Shown here: positions 32,560-43,589 of the stretch, one piece after another
Position numbering within the stretch: the stretch's first letter is position 1
Layout of the letters: each line of letters starts with the position of its first letter
Source of the DNA: Ochotona curzoniae
Lineage: Eukaryota; Chordata; Mammalia; Lagomorpha; Ochotonidae
Direction of reading: 5' to 3'
Length of the DNA stretch: 64,000 nt
Assembly: GCF_017591425.1 (NCBI RefSeq)
Contig: NW_024467101.1
Span: 11,544,918 to 11,608,917, forward strand
Translations under genes and position numbers: made by a program
Notes under the pieces: model-generated
The model's database searches: none
The model's input: the letters and a program-made list of their open reading frames with translations, nothing else
What the model was told of the DNA's origin: nothing

Positions 32560-32725
32560 TAGCCGGACTCGCCTCCCCCGGGAAGCTCAGAGGAAACCGG
32601 AGGAGGAGCCGAGGGAGGAAAGAGGAGAAACAAAACCCAGAAAAATCGGCCCATTCTGAGAGCGATGTGCACCGGGGAGGAGGAGGCTCGAGCAGTTCTG
32701 ATTTCAGAGATCTTTAGGAAATGTC
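32560..32725 (+). promoter_or_regulatory. Small CpG-containing purine-rich block
   Basis: Several CpGs occur within 160 bp ('ggactcgcctcccccgggaa', 'aaccggaggaggagccgag', 'gagagcgatgtgcaccgggg') in otherwise CpG-poor surroundings. The strand is purine-rich. It could be an alternative promoter or an unmethylated enhancer. No TATA or initiator is convincing. Confidence 0.25.
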
Positions 32726-33229
32726 TCCACGTGGCTCGTGTTCCCCATTGGCTGGCTGGCAGGAGGACGGTGCCCAAGGAAGGACAAAATGAGAGCCCCA
32801 TTCAGGCTGGGGCAGAGATCCAACCTGAGCAGGGGGCAGGGTGGGGACCCAGGAGAACAAGGGCTCTGTGTACTGCTGGGTGCAGCCATGTGAGCACTGG
32901 GCTCCCACAGGCTCCAGCCTGGCGCTGGGCATGGTCAGCAGTCCACCACAGCGCCCGGAGAAACACAGGGTCACACAGGCGCCAAGGGATGCTGTGTGTC
33001 CAAGTGCTGAGCAAGAGAGTTTTCATGATGCGTTACCTTGGGATGTTGCTGAATTCCCCCTTCGTGGTGGCAGAGATGACTTCCAGAAGCCAGAAGTGGA
33101 GGGGCGGGGTGGGGGGCGGGGAGACTTGGGTTCTCTCCTCCAGGAGACTCAGGCGCCTGCAAGGAAAGGGTTGCAAACTCAAATGCCTTTGGGGACCTAC
33201 AGGTCAGGGAAAACAGATTCATCGTAGAC
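32726..33229. other. Unassigned unique sequence
   Basis: A plus-strand frame of 208 codons (32665-33291) covers this stretch. It is the longest in the window but has no recognisable domain. Competing frames on the other strand are nearly as long, so I treat it as chance in GC-rich DNA. Confidence 0.4.
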
Positions 33230-33425
33230 AGTGGCAGCAGATTGAGGCCACGTTTAGGGTTTCAGCTTGCCAGTGTCCATCTGGGTGCTAGGTTCTCCAC
33301 TTACTAGTTATTGAGTCATCGAAAATTTAATTGCTATGCCTCAGTTTCCCCATACTTGAGATTAGAGTCGCATCAGTATTTTCCCTGAAGAGTTGTGTTG
33401 TCAGGATTAAAGGAGTGGATTCTGG
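33230..33425 (+). mobile_element. MIR SINE fossil
   Basis: 'ccacttactagttattgagt', 'atgcctcagtttccccatac' and 'gttgtcaggattaaaggag' match sense MIR. Confidence 0.7.
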
Positions 33426-34227
33426 CAAGAGTAATTCACTTCATTTCTTCAAGAGAAAAAGGCATTCTGGGTTTGTGTTTAAAACCTCCTCATTCATTAA
33501 GCACTGACAGTGAATTCAAGTTTTAAAAGTAGGCAGATAAAATCCACGCCCTGGTTCTGTGCAGCAACCCCCCCAACCCCCCGCCCCAGTCCCTGAGCAC
33601 TCCTGGGAGCCTCCCATGGGTGGCTTCAGACACGGATCCAGGTCCCAGAAGTTATTTCTCTTCCTTCTTGGTTCCTGACCCTGAACAAGTGACTTGACTT
33701 GCTTCTGACATACTTGCATTGTGTGTGGTATTGGCAGGATCCCAGCAGGAGGTAACGGCTCACACCATGCAATGTGGGGTAGTCACCAGGGAGTATGCAG
33801 CAGGCCACAGCTAGCAATGGAGAGCGGCTGCCACACCCCTCGGGCCCCACAAGATGAAGGGCAGGGCCCCAAAGAAAACAGCTGTATTTGGAGGGCCACT
33901 TACAACTCCATGTTCTCTGGTTGAGGGGCTCAGCCAGCCTGAGCTGTCAGACACAGGTGCTGGGTAAAGAAAATGGTCCCCTTGTATCTCAAACCACCGA
34001 GGGCAGATCTGGTGGAAGACAGTACTAAACTGAGAAATGAGGTCATGGCTGCTTCCTGCTGGGGGGCTTCCCTTAGCCTAGGCGAAGTGTGGACATACAG
34101 TGGCAGCAGCAGGCTGGAGGGCTTCTTATTGGTACTGGAGCAGGGAGGGCAGAGGCCCTGAGGGGTGGGCACCGTGAGCCTCCCGAGGATTCCGCAGAGC
34201 GGATGGATGGTCCCATAGAAATGCTGG

Positions 34228-34230
<3 letters not shown>
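33426..34230. other. Unassigned non-coding sequence
   Basis: No recognised exon or repeat. A C-rich run lies at 33567-33588. Confidence 0.35.

Positions 34231-34258
<28 letters not shown>
34231..34258 (+). repeat. (GT)n microsatellite
   Basis: Fourteen pure GT units directly before an old interspersed repeat. Confidence 0.95.
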
Positions 34259-34600
34259 CCTGTTGCCATTGTAACAAATAACTGTAAATTCCACAGCTTA
34301 AATCAGCACGTATTTGCCTCTTAAAAACTGTGAAGGTCAGAAGTCTCAAAGCTGCTCACGTGCCTTGGCTTGTGACCCCTGCCACCTGCTAACAGCTCCA
34401 TCATCATGGTCTCCACTTCTGTGGTCATATCTCTGTGATGCTGACCTTCTTGCCACTCCATTTCCCTTAGGGGGACACTTCTGTCCCATAGGACATTCCC
34501 AGCTAATAACCACATGTCAAGATCCAGAGCTTAATCGTACCTGCAGTGTCCCTTTTCACATATGGTGACATCTTTGGGGGCCATGACAAGGGGGTTCTAG
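34259..34600 (-). mobile_element. Old interspersed repeat, family not assigned
   Basis: 'gttgccattgtaacaaataa', 'ccacagcttaaatcagcac', 'tgaaggtcagaagtctcaaa', 'gcttgtgacccctgccacct' and 'tccagagcttaatcgtacct' resemble a widespread mammalian repeat phrase ('gctgccataacaaa...'). I cannot name the family or fix its strand. Confidence 0.35.
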
Positions 34601-35019
34601 GAAGCTTCTCAGTCTAGTGCCCAGGAGTCTAAAAGTCCTTGCGCAAGTGCCTCTTGTTAGAATTAATGATGCTTCTTGCCTAAGCATTCCCTGATCTATC
34701 TTCCAGAATTTTCCCAGAACTGCGTATTTTTCTTTAAATGGATCTTAAATCAACTCGCTGTGTCACTCGGCTTCATCCTAGGCGATAATACATGGGAAAG
34801 CCAACTTGGATGCTCCCTTGTAATTTTTAGCTCTCCTCGTGAAAATAACAGCATAACTACTGATGTAAGAACGGTTTGGCCGTGTACGACCTGAAAGTGC
34901 CATGGGCAGCTCGCTGAGTGTGTGTACCCCCCCCCACACACACACACATACACAATGGAGAACTCCACTCTGCTGTAGTGAGGTCTGTCATAGGCACATT
35001 GTTGGATCTGCCCCCGCAG

Positions 35020-35170
35020 CTGTCAGCCTGGAGATACAGGGTGACACCATGGGAAGATTTGTGCTTGGGTTCCCTGTCTGCTGCGTGACTTCAGCCAAGC
35101 CCCATTCTTTTCTTAGGCCTCACGTCTGCCATCTGCATGCTGGGAATGATTGCTAGTGTCTGATGTGTTT
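35020..35170 (+). mobile_element. MIR SINE fragment
   Basis: 'ctgctgcgtgacttcagcca', 'ttcttaggcctcacgtctgc' and 'gctgggaatgattgctagtg' are a weak sense MIR. Confidence 0.45.
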
Positions 35171-35639
35171 TTACTATTAGCCCATGACTGTGTTGATCAT
35201 GAGAGACTGAGTCACAGGACCAGCAAGGGTTGACATGGATGGAGGAAAGCTGGAGTGTGGGGCACTGTTAGGAACATGGGAAAGACCCACCCCACCCCAG
35301 GATCTGAATTATCGTTCTCCGTGGTGCATGTGGAACACCATAGGCATACATCAGGCTTAGCTCTTAAAGGGAAGAAGACTGAATCATATTCAGCCTACCA
35401 ACCTAGAATAAGGTCTATTCTAGACGTACTCCAACCTAGAATAGGGGCTATGCTAGCTGGCTGTTGAATGACTGCATAATTGTCAGAAGAAATGGCAGTG
35501 TAATTTATGCTCATCTACAAAGGCAGCATGATGGTGCCAAGTGGCCAGTATTTATGAAAAGACTCCATGTCAAACTAGAAGCACCCCCAAACTTAGCAGC
35601 GGTCATGTGGCCTCTGTGAGTCAGACAGAATTCTACATT

Positions 35640-35835
35640 AAAGTTCAAAGATCAGCTCTACAGGCTAGGTAGCCTTGGGCAGTTTACTTCACCTTCTTGA
35701 ACTTCAGCGTTCATGTCTATGTAGTAGGCACAACAACCAGGCCTGTTTCCGAAGTCTGCAAAATGCACAGCTCATGCCTGTACCTAGCACTCCTCTCACA
35801 CGAACAGTAACAAACACTATTACTACTGTTTCTAT
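35640..35835 (+). mobile_element. MIR SINE fossil
   Basis: 'aggtagccttgggcagttta', 'cttcaccttcttgaacttca', 'gcacagctcatgcctgtacc' and a TTACTACTG tail match sense MIR. Confidence 0.5.
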
Positions 35836-36397
35836 GTCACCTCTTGCTGTAAGAGGATGTAGATGATCTGATAAGAGCCCAGGCCTTCCTGGGCCGTTCC
35901 GGAGCGTAGAGAACTGTTGAGATGCCGTATATGGAGTGGCCTCTTGGCTTCTTTGAAACATGCATTTACATGCTCCCACCCACCCCCTAGCCCCCGCCCA
36001 GCCCCCTATTTTGCACCAAGAAACCATCTGGTGCAGCTCGAATATTGTTCAAATGTAATATTTTGAAAGTGTTTTTGAGATGCTTCCTAAGTGCTTGCCA
36101 AAAACTCTAAAAATCTCACGTGAGCAAAAATAGAATTTCTACTTGGCTTTGCCTTGTGTGATACAGAGTCAGACGGAGAGAAAATGAAGGTGATAGATTG
36201 ATTCATGGCAACTAGGACATAGAGTTGTGCTCTGCGACACTGAGTCACATTCCGCCCCCACCACCTACCAACAGGTGATCTCAAACCAGCTGTTTGGTAC
36301 CTCCAAGAGATTTCTTCCTCTGTATTTTGTACTCACTCATGGGTTATCCAACAAGGTTAGCTCAGCACCTACTAAGCGCCCAACCAATAGTAGTTAT

Positions 36398-36905
36398 TGG
36401 GACTATTTAAAACATGCCATTAAAAGGAAGGAAATGCTGACATTTGCAGCAAAACGGATGGAACTGGAGATCATTATGTTAAGTGAAATAAGCCAGACGC
36501 AGGAAGACAAATACCACATGTTCTCTCTCCTAAGTGGAAGCTAAAAATATTAATAACAATATATTTGATCCAAACTTACAAGACTCATTCCTGGAGGCTG
36601 GGAAGGGTCATGGAAGGGGTAATGGGCAGCAAAGACAGCAGAGTGAGTGTGCCAGGTTCTAGTGTTTGTAGCACAGTGCAGAGACTGTGCCTCCCAGTGG
36701 TCGTAACTATTCTGTTACACAGAACTGGAACCGAGGAAAATGGCACACCCCAAACACAAAGGAAATAAGGGCATGGGAAGGCTGCTCACATGGCAAGCTT
36801 GGTTGAAGCTATGTCCATGTGTTGAAAAGTTGCACTGTATCCCTTGAAAAGACACAAGCATAACAAGCGAATTCAAAATTTAAAAATAAATAAAAACAAA
36901 AACAG
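36398..36905 (+). mobile_element. L1 3' end with A-rich tail
   Basis: 'gctgacatttgcagcaaaac', 'ggatggaactggagatcatt', 'aagtgaaataagccagacgc' and 'gacaaataccacatgttctc' are the familiar L1 3' UTR phrases. The segment ends in an A-rich tail ('aaaaataaataaaaacaaaa'). It is better preserved than other L1 fragments here. No ORF2 remains. Confidence 0.8.
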
Positions 36906-37281
36906 CACTTAAAGGCCTAGCTGGCACATGAGAAGGATGTTCAAGGGCTTGTTCAATTTCTGATAAGCCAGGCCCAGTAATAGAGCAAGCTCAGGGATGC
37001 ATTTTGGTTCAGTATGAGCGGTGCCTTTCTAAGAATGGACTGGAATTCTGCCCCATCCATCTGACTCAATGAAGTTGCACATATCAGGATCTACTTTGAC
37101 AGATTGCTGATTCTGCTGGGGCGGACAGGTGTGGGTGGTGGGTATCAACTAATCTATTTAAGCCTAAGAATTCAGGCGTGCCAGAAATACCAGCTTTTAA
37201 GTCTCTAAATTAGGTCATATTCAACTTAGAATCTCTACTGAGCAATTGAAAAAAATTTTTAAACCCAGTAACTATAATTTG

Positions 37282-37558
37282 GGGGGGCATTGTTGCAGCT
37301 CATGGGGGTTAAGACTCTACCTACAATGCTGGCATCTTGAATAAATGCTAGTTCATATTCTGGCCACTTCACTTCCAACCCAGTTCCCTGCTAATGTGCC
37401 TGAGAAAGCAACAGAGGACAGCCTTAGCACTTGGGAATTCTTAGGGGCTGGCTTAAGTCTAGACCAGTTCCAGTGGTTAAGGCCATTTGAGAATAAACCA
37501 CCAGATAAAAGATTTCTCTCTCTGCTTTTGAAATAAATAACATTACCTTTAAAAACCG
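37282..37558 (+). mobile_element. Old CSINE copy
   Basis: 'gggggcattgttgcagctca', 'gggttaagactctacctac', 'ttccctgctaatgtgcctga', 'gaataaaccaccagataaaa' and 'ctctgcttttgaaataaata' give complete CSINE order. Confidence 0.75.
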
Positions 37559-37684
37559 TAATTTAATCGTTTAATCATTCCTGGCAGTCCTTTACAACAG
37601 GACACATGGATATTGCCAAGGATTTACCCGCAGCAAACCCCAGTCTTTCATTCTATTTTTTGCCTCTAGTTATAGAGACTCTGC

Positions 37685-37808
37685 TATGAGGGTATTTTGA
37701 AAAATTTGTGGGAAAATAGAATTAAAAAGTAAATTTATTTTGGTTCAAAAGAATTTTTGAAATCCACTCAAATGTGGATTCTTTAAAACACTCATAGAAA
37801 ATGCATAA
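37685..37808 (+). mobile_element. Palindromic mariner-like MITE, left arm
   Basis: 'gagggtattttgaaaaattt' terminal region, then 'aaagtaaatttattttggtt'. It is split by the CSINE at 37809, and the right arm resumes at 38118. Confidence 0.7.
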
Positions 37809-38117
37809 GGGGCTGCGTAGTGGCTCAACAAGATAACCCTTCACCTGAAAGCTTTAGGACCCCATACAGGCACCAATTCATGTCCCAGCTGTTCCACTTT
37901 AGATCCAGCTCCCTGCTTATGACTTGGGAATTTAGCAAAGGATGGTCCAAGTCCTTGGGACCCTGCACCCATATAAAAGCTTCTTGCTCCTGCCTTTAGA
38001 TCAGCTCAGTTCTGACCATTGTGACCATTTGGAGAGTGAACCAGTGAATGAAAGATCTCTTTCTCTCTCTCTCTGTCTCTCCTCTTTGTAAATCTTCCTT
38101 TCAAAGAAAAATAAAAC
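37809..38117 (+). mobile_element. CSINE nested in MITE
   Basis: 'ggggctgcgtagtggctcaa', 'ggaccccatacaggcacc', 'tccagctccctgcttatgac', 'agagtgaaccagtgaatgaa' and 'tctctctgtctctcctcttt' with an A-rich end. The 9-bp aaaatgcat occurs just before (37798-37806) and just after (38120-38128) and is the likely target duplication. Confidence 0.8.
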
Positions 38118-38225
38118 AAAAAATGCATGCAAAATAAACTATGCATGTATTTCAGAAAAAAACAAAACAAAATGTTGCACCAAAGTAAACTTATCCTTTC
38201 ATTCTATTTTTTGTGAACTCTCTGG
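38118..38225 (+). mobile_element. Palindromic mariner-like MITE, right arm
   Basis: 'ttgcaccaaagtaaactta', 'tcctttcattctattttttg' and 'tgaactctctgg' form the inverse complement of the left arm, so the undisrupted element is nearly a perfect fold-back. Confidence 0.7.
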
Positions 38226-38504
38226 TGTGTCCTGGTATTTCCACCCCAACCTTGGAGCCAGGAAACCAATATGGTTGATATTTTTGTCACAAGGGGCCAG
38301 GTGCTTCTCTTGGACACAGCTCAAACCCGGTTACAACTTGCAAGCTGTTCTCTGTGACAGCAGAATCCCTCCTGACTCTGAGTCTCTTTCTGACCCACTG
38401 GCTCTGTGAGTTCGTCCCTAAGCAAATGAGCAGTTCTAAGATGGAATGAGTACACTCTACATCTGGGAGATGTTTCATTTGAGCCCACTGGTGGTTAGCT
38501 TGTT

Positions 38505-38870
38505 GTTTGTTCGTTGTAGTGGACTTTATTTTGGAAGACTGGTTTCCATTTACAAAAAACTTAACAGCAGAAAGTACAGAGAATTCCTGTATAGCCTTTC
38601 CATCCTGCGCCCTCCACATCCTGCATGAGTGTAGGATGTGTGGGGCAATTGATGAAGCAATAAGGATGCATTGGTTCATGAGAGGTTTCACTCTGGATAG
38701 AATTCCTGTGTTTTGATAACTATGTAATGACAAGTGATCCCTTGTTTACAAGTGAGATAGAAAAATTTCATTGCCCTAAGGGGCTTCTGTGTCCCACTCA
38801 TTCGTTTCTCACTGACTACCTTAGCCTCTGGCAACCACTAACCTACATAGTTTTGTCTTTTTGGAAGGTT
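38505..38870 (-). mobile_element. L1 (old) fragment, antisense
   Basis: 'gtactg'-free but clear phrases: 'cagaaagtacagagaattcc', 'tgtatagcctttccatcctg', 'ggggcaattgatgaagcaat' and 'cctctggcaaccactaacct'. These are antisense L1 3'-region sequences. Confidence 0.6.
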
Positions 38871-39059
38871 AATTAGCTCTTGGGATTTAAAAAATGGATT
38901 GTTCAATGCAAGAATCCTGTTGTCCAATATGCTTTGAAAATGTGGACTGTCCCAGGCTTGCATGGGATGGAACTGATTTCCAAATGCTGTACCTGCCCCC
39001 AAGCGGGATGTGGATTTAGAAGGGTTTCTCTAAAAAATTGAAAAGCTGAATTGAGAAAT

Positions 39060-39480
39060 GGACATTTGGCCTAACAGTTGAGGTGATGTTGTAAGATGCC
39101 TCTGTCTCACATCGCCCAAGTCTGGCTCCTGACTCCACCCGCTTCGCAGTGCAGACCCTGCGAGGTAGCAGGTGCTGGTCTCAGGATCTCACCCAGGGTC
39201 CAGGGGGCAGCAGGTGCTGGTCCCAGGATCTCACCCAGGGTGTAGGAGGCAGCAGGTGGTGTCCCCAGGGTCTCACCCAGGGTCTAGGAGGCAACAGGTG
39301 AGTCCCAGGAGTGAGATTCCTCCTATTCACATGGGAGATGCATGTTGAATTCCTGGCTCTTAGCTTTGGTCTGGCTCAGTCCTATCCATTGCTGGCACTT
39401 GAAAAACAAACCAATGAATGGGACCCACCTCTTCCTCCCCTTCCCTCCTTTCTTTTTTCTTTTTGCCCTTTAATACATTT
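39060..39480 (+). mobile_element. Old CSINE interrupted by a minisatellite
   Basis: Head 'ggacatttggcctaacagtt... gtaagatgcctctgtctcac' and 3' half 'attcctggctcttagctttg', 'tggcacttgaaaaacaaacc', with a pyrimidine-rich tail. The middle holds three and a half copies of a 42-bp tandem unit. Confidence 0.6.
39167..39309 (+). repeat. 42-bp minisatellite, about 3.4 copies
   Basis: Units at 39167-39208, 39209-39250 and 39251-39292 and a partial to 39309, each built on agcaggtgctggt, caggatctcacccagggt and a G-rich end. Copies differ at a handful of positions. GC-rich. Confidence 0.93.
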
Positions 39481-39514
39481 TTAAAATTTCATAAAGATTA
39501 ATTTGTTGTGTTTT

Positions 39515-39680
39515 TACAGAAAGTTTTTTGAAAATCATGCAGTTTTTTTCATAATTGGTATTTTCCATAAACTTTTTGAAGACCCCCTTGTATGTATAGC
39601 TTTCCAAGTATTTTGCACCAAATAAAACTATATTTTAATTCCATTTTCCAGAAACTTCCTGAAATGCCCTCAAACCTACA
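39515..39680 (-). mobile_element. Two mariner-like MITE fragments
   Basis: 'gaaaatcatgcagttttttt', 'ttccataaactttttgaaga' (39528-39590), then 'tattttgcaccaaataaaac', 'ttaattccattttccagaaa' (39609-39660). Two partial copies of the family at 632, 7505 and 47969 lie side by side. Confidence 0.65.
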
Positions 39681-40745
39681 CTTCTGCTCCTATCCTTGGC
39701 TCCTATAGACTTTTGCATTCTCAGCCCTAGCTTGGCCTCCTACAAAGCCCGGAACAGCTTGTGGGCTGTTGCCATCTTCTGTCCTGCAAGTATGTCGCCA
39801 GGGCTGAGTGCCACCTGCTTGAAGTGGGAAGACAGGAACACAGAGAGGAAGCAAATATACATCAATCCTTCTGGAAATTACCTCCCAACTGATGACGGTA
39901 CATCCTGGCATGCTAATTGGCAAATTCTTTTCTGTTCTCACAGCCTGTGCCTGCTGATCATCTGTGTGTCCCAATATGGGCTACATCCACAGTCCTTCAG
40001 TGCCCCTCACAGCTCTGGGTCAATAATTTATGCAAATGCTACAGGTCATCCTACTGACCTTCTTCCTGGGGTGACTCAGAATTGGACACTCACAGATTAA
40101 ATTGCCCCTGGAGTGGTATGGGTGGTTGTGGCTGCAGAGGAGAATGAGAGGTCCAGGACCAGGAACTGTCAGGAAGCAAAGCAGCCCTTTCTTGTGGCTG
40201 CAGCGTCTTACTTTGAAGGAAACATTTTAAATCTCTAAGCAATGACACGTAACCAGGCATGATGTTGAACCAGGCCCCCTTCTTCTCTGCTACAATCCCC
40301 TGGTGGGGGCGTTGAGGTGGGGATGGAGGCTCCATATGCAGAGTGATCCAGAGAGCCCTACATCTGTCCCCTCTGTGCTGTGTGACCTGTGTGCTGTGTC
40401 TCTTGAGTCTTCATTTCTGTCTCTGGAAAATGGAGGTGGCAGTAATGCTCGTCTCACAGCAGAATGAGCATGGATGACCTATTCCAGGGACCTTCTTGCA
40501 TCCTCTCCTAGCTCTTGGTCGACCCAAGTCATCACCGTCCTAGTTTCTCCTCTCTCTCTCTCATCCTCTACATCTGATCAATCCACAATGTTTTCTGAGC
40601 ACCTGTTGCATGCTGGCCAGTGAAGATGTGGCAGTGGACAGGACAGACCCCATGCCTGCTCTCATTGACCCCATCAGCAACCTTCCCTGAGCCTTTGTGT
40701 CTTTGATGTTAGTACCTCCACTCCCAGCTTCTCCCATCCAAGTCA
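39681..40745. other. Unassigned non-coding sequence
   Basis: No recognised repeat or exon. The 134-codon frame at 39696-40100 has no domain. A short TC run lies at 40551-40563. Confidence 0.35.
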
Positions 40746-40754
40746 CCTCTTTTT

Positions 40755-41060
40755 ACTTGGGTTTTATGACATCCTCCACAACATAGAAAGACCTTCAATA
40801 CCTTCTGTGGCTCCCTGTTGTCCCTAAAATGAAATCAGAACTTACATGCTGCACCCATGGTAGCCTCTCCTCTCTTTGACCCTGGTCTAGTAACCCTTTG
40901 CCTCCTTCTGAGTGTTTTCCTTGCTTCTGTTTGCTTTGCTTGCTGGGGCATCGTCATCTTCTCAGATGACACCCCAATTCTCCAGCCAGCTCCTCATAGC
41001 CTCCCTGCCGCCCCATCCCAGCCCCAGTGAAGCCAGCAGCCAGATGTACATCCCGTGCTT
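40755..41060 (+). mobile_element. L2 LINE 3' fragment
   Basis: 'atagaaagaccttcaatacc', 'gtggctccctgttgtcccta', 'aaatgaaatcagaacttaca' and 'gcctctcctctctttgaccc' match the sense L2 3' region. Confidence 0.65.
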
Positions 41061-41094
41061 TTTGCACAGCAGATTTTACTCTAAGCCCCTTAAG

Positions 41095-41230
41095 TCTCAG
41101 TAACTCAGTTCATCCTCCCAACAGCTCTGTAATGTAGGAGCAACTGCTCATTAACATTTTTCAGATGAGAGAACTGAAGTCCAGGGAGGAGAGCGGCTAA
41201 GCTAGAGTTTCACAACACCACGAATGCCTG
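41095..41230 (-). mobile_element. MIR SINE fossil, antisense
   Basis: 'agttcatcctcccaacagct', 'tttttcagatgagagaactg' and 'gtccagggaggagagcggct' match antisense MIR. Confidence 0.6.
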
Positions 41231-41337
41231 TGGCCTGTGCCTGGGACAGGATTGTCTTGCTTCTCGCTGTCTCCCTCACACACCAGGCCTAGCACATAGT
41301 AGATGTTCAAAAAAACTCACTGGACACTGAGTGTCCT

Positions 41338-41645
41338 TCTTTTTTTAAATTTATATATTTGTTTATATATTTGTAAGTCAGATATATAGAGAGAGGAGGA
41401 GAGACAGAGAGGAAGATCTTCCATCTGATGATTCACTCCCCAAGCAGGTAACAGTCCAAGTAGTTGAGCCTCTGCCACCCTTGTGGGAGATTCAGATTGA
41501 GTCTTTGGCATTTAACTTTGGCCTGACCTAGCCTTGGCTAATGTGGGCGTTTAGAGAATAGACCAGCAAATGAGAGATGGCTCTCCATCTCTCTCTTTGT
41601 CCTTCAAATATATATATATATATCAAATAAATATAAAATTTTAAT
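41338..41645. mobile_element. Opposed pair of CSINE 3' halves
   Basis: 41338-41450 is an antisense CSINE 3' half ('gtaagtcagatatatagaga', 'cttccatctgatgattcact'). 41455-41640 is a sense CSINE 3' half ('ttgtgggagattcagattga', 'gagaatagaccagcaaatga', 'ctctctttgtccttcaaata'). Both lack heads and meet near 41450. An (AT)n run lies at 41610-41622. Confidence 0.7.
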
Positions 41646-42249
41646 ACATACATAAATATGTGTGGCATATTCAAATATACCATATAAACATGATTTTAAG
41701 CCCAATTTCTTATCGTGGTATAGTTTATATGCATACAACTTCTACAGACTTGTAGAGACTTGGAAAGTTCATCAAGGTCAAGATACAGAGCAGTCTCATC
41801 ACCCGAGAAAGTTCCTTTGCATTGCCTCCTGTCTGCTACCTTGCCAGTACCAGGGATTACTTTGCTTGAACTTCGTATGAACGGAATGTTGTATTAGCTT
41901 ACCCTTTATCATTCAGTCCTTCATTTAGGATCAAACTCGTTTGATTGAGACTATTGCCTGGACCAGCATGTTCTTCCTTTTCTATTCAATTTTCATTGTT
42001 TTAATGCATTCTCTTTTAGAAGGACAGGCAGATACTTTCTGCAGTTTGTGACCCCATCAGATTTCTCTCCAGAAGCTACATCCTCCATCTCCATGCTGGA
42101 GTAGGTACCGTCCTGGGAGGACAGACCAGACCAAGTGTCCTCTTATTCTGGTTCAGGAAAGCTTCAAAGTCTCGGGGCGGTTGGGGGGCGGGGGGGGTGG
42201 AAAAGCATGGGAAGGGAAAGAAAGTCTTCCTTCCTTCCTCTACATATGG

Positions 42250-42301
42250 ACACATTGTTTCTTTAAACTGTATTTGTTGTCGTCTACTTGAAAGAGCAAC
42301 A

Positions 42302-42338
<37 letters not shown>

Positions 42339-42600
42339 GCAGAGCGATTGAGAGCAAGAGAGAACAAGGGAAAGATGGATATCATCCTCGGGTTCAGTCC
42401 CTGAAATGCCTGTAACATCCAGGGCTGGGCCAGAAGCCAGAAGCTCCATCTGGGTCTTGTATGTGGGTGACATGGGCCCATGTCATCCACTGCCTCCCAA
42501 GATGCTTTAAACAGAAGCTGGACGGGGAACAAAACATCCAGAACTTGAATATTGCTTCAAAATAAGATATTTAAACTATGCCATAGCACCTGCCTTGGGC
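42250..42600 (-). mobile_element. CSINE, antisense, with internal CA expansion
   Basis: 'tttctttaaactgtatttgt', 'cttgaaagagcaac', a (CA)n run at 42301-42335, 'gaggcagagcgattgagagc', 'catctgggtcttgtatgtgg' and 'cgtagcacc'-like 'catagcacctgcctt' end. The CA run replaces the usual GAGAGA tract. Confidence 0.7.
42301..42335 (+). repeat. (AC)n microsatellite inside a SINE
   Basis: About 17 AC units inside the antisense CSINE. The tail-proximal purine-rich region of SINEs is a common seed for microsatellites. Confidence 0.95.
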
Positions 42601-43585
42601 CCATTTTTTTTTTCCTATGCTCAACCCTGCCTTTAATGAGTTTATGAGGCAGAAGTTGGGGTTTAAGTTGGACATTATGTGGAGACAGCCTCCAAGCCTG
42701 TCATCAACATGATTTTCCCCACATTTGCTTATTTGTCTTTGAGCTGCTTTCTTTGTTTGTTTGTTTTTAATTAAAACTTGTTCCTTTAGGCAATTCACCT
42801 GTCTGCAAATATGAGATCGATACACTTTCCCTAAATAAAGGTTAATCACTCTAAACTCTGAAACCCAAAACAAGATAGATCAATGCTACTCAGACTGTTA
42901 CTTGCTGGGGTTCTGAGCCCAAAGCCCCTGGGTCATAAAGACAGATCATTACTGAAACATTCAGGATCCAGTAGCACCAAACCAAGACTTCCTTCCAGAT
43001 AGAGTCAGAGAGACTGAATGAAGACTTAAAAAAGTGAATTTTCTCATTTTTGTGATTGGACGTTATTTAATGCCAGGATCTTCACTTGTACTGAGGTGCT
43101 TTCTATGCTCTGAGAGAAACACCGGCATGGTGAGGTCTCTTGGGGAAGCAGGTGCGTGGGAATGACCCACAGTGCTGCCAAACTGGATCAGTGACGTCTC
43201 ACCTTGATTGCTGCGTTTGTACCGTGGGATCATGGTAGCAGCTGCCTCGGAGACCTGTGAGACCTGAATGGATGCTGTGCTCTTGATAATGTCCTGAAGC
43301 GTTTCCTCTAACAATGCTCATTATCTGAAAAGTGATGGCCACCGTGGGAATGAATTCCCAGAATCTGCTTATACTGTGCTTCTCTTAGGACTCTTTCTCC
43401 TAAGCAGAGTGACTCGTTAGCTTCAGCAGAGTCCTCTTCCATTCACGGGGATTGTGCTGTGGTCCTGGGAATCCTGCCCAGTAAACGTGAACAAAATGGC
43501 CCAGGTGAAGTTCGTAGACTTCAGCATTTGCTCACAGGCACAGATGGTGACATTAAACCTGGGCCATCGGGAGAGTGGCAGGTGG
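42601..43585. other. Unassigned non-coding sequence
   Basis: No recognised exon. 42740-42870 is AT-rich with a TTTG run (42752-42767). Confidence 0.35.
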
Positions 43586-43589
43586 TGAA

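Noticed and set aside
32665..33291. 208-codon plus-strand open frame, the longest in the window
   Set aside because: No domain or signal sequence, no splice support, and several competing antisense frames in the same GC-rich stretch. Consistent with chance.
36398..36905. Possible intact L1 with coding capacity
   Set aside because: Only the 3' UTR region is present; no ORF1 or ORF2 sequence.
39167..39309. CRISPR-like array
   Set aside because: Units are directly adjacent without unique spacers, and the DNA is mammalian. It is a minisatellite.
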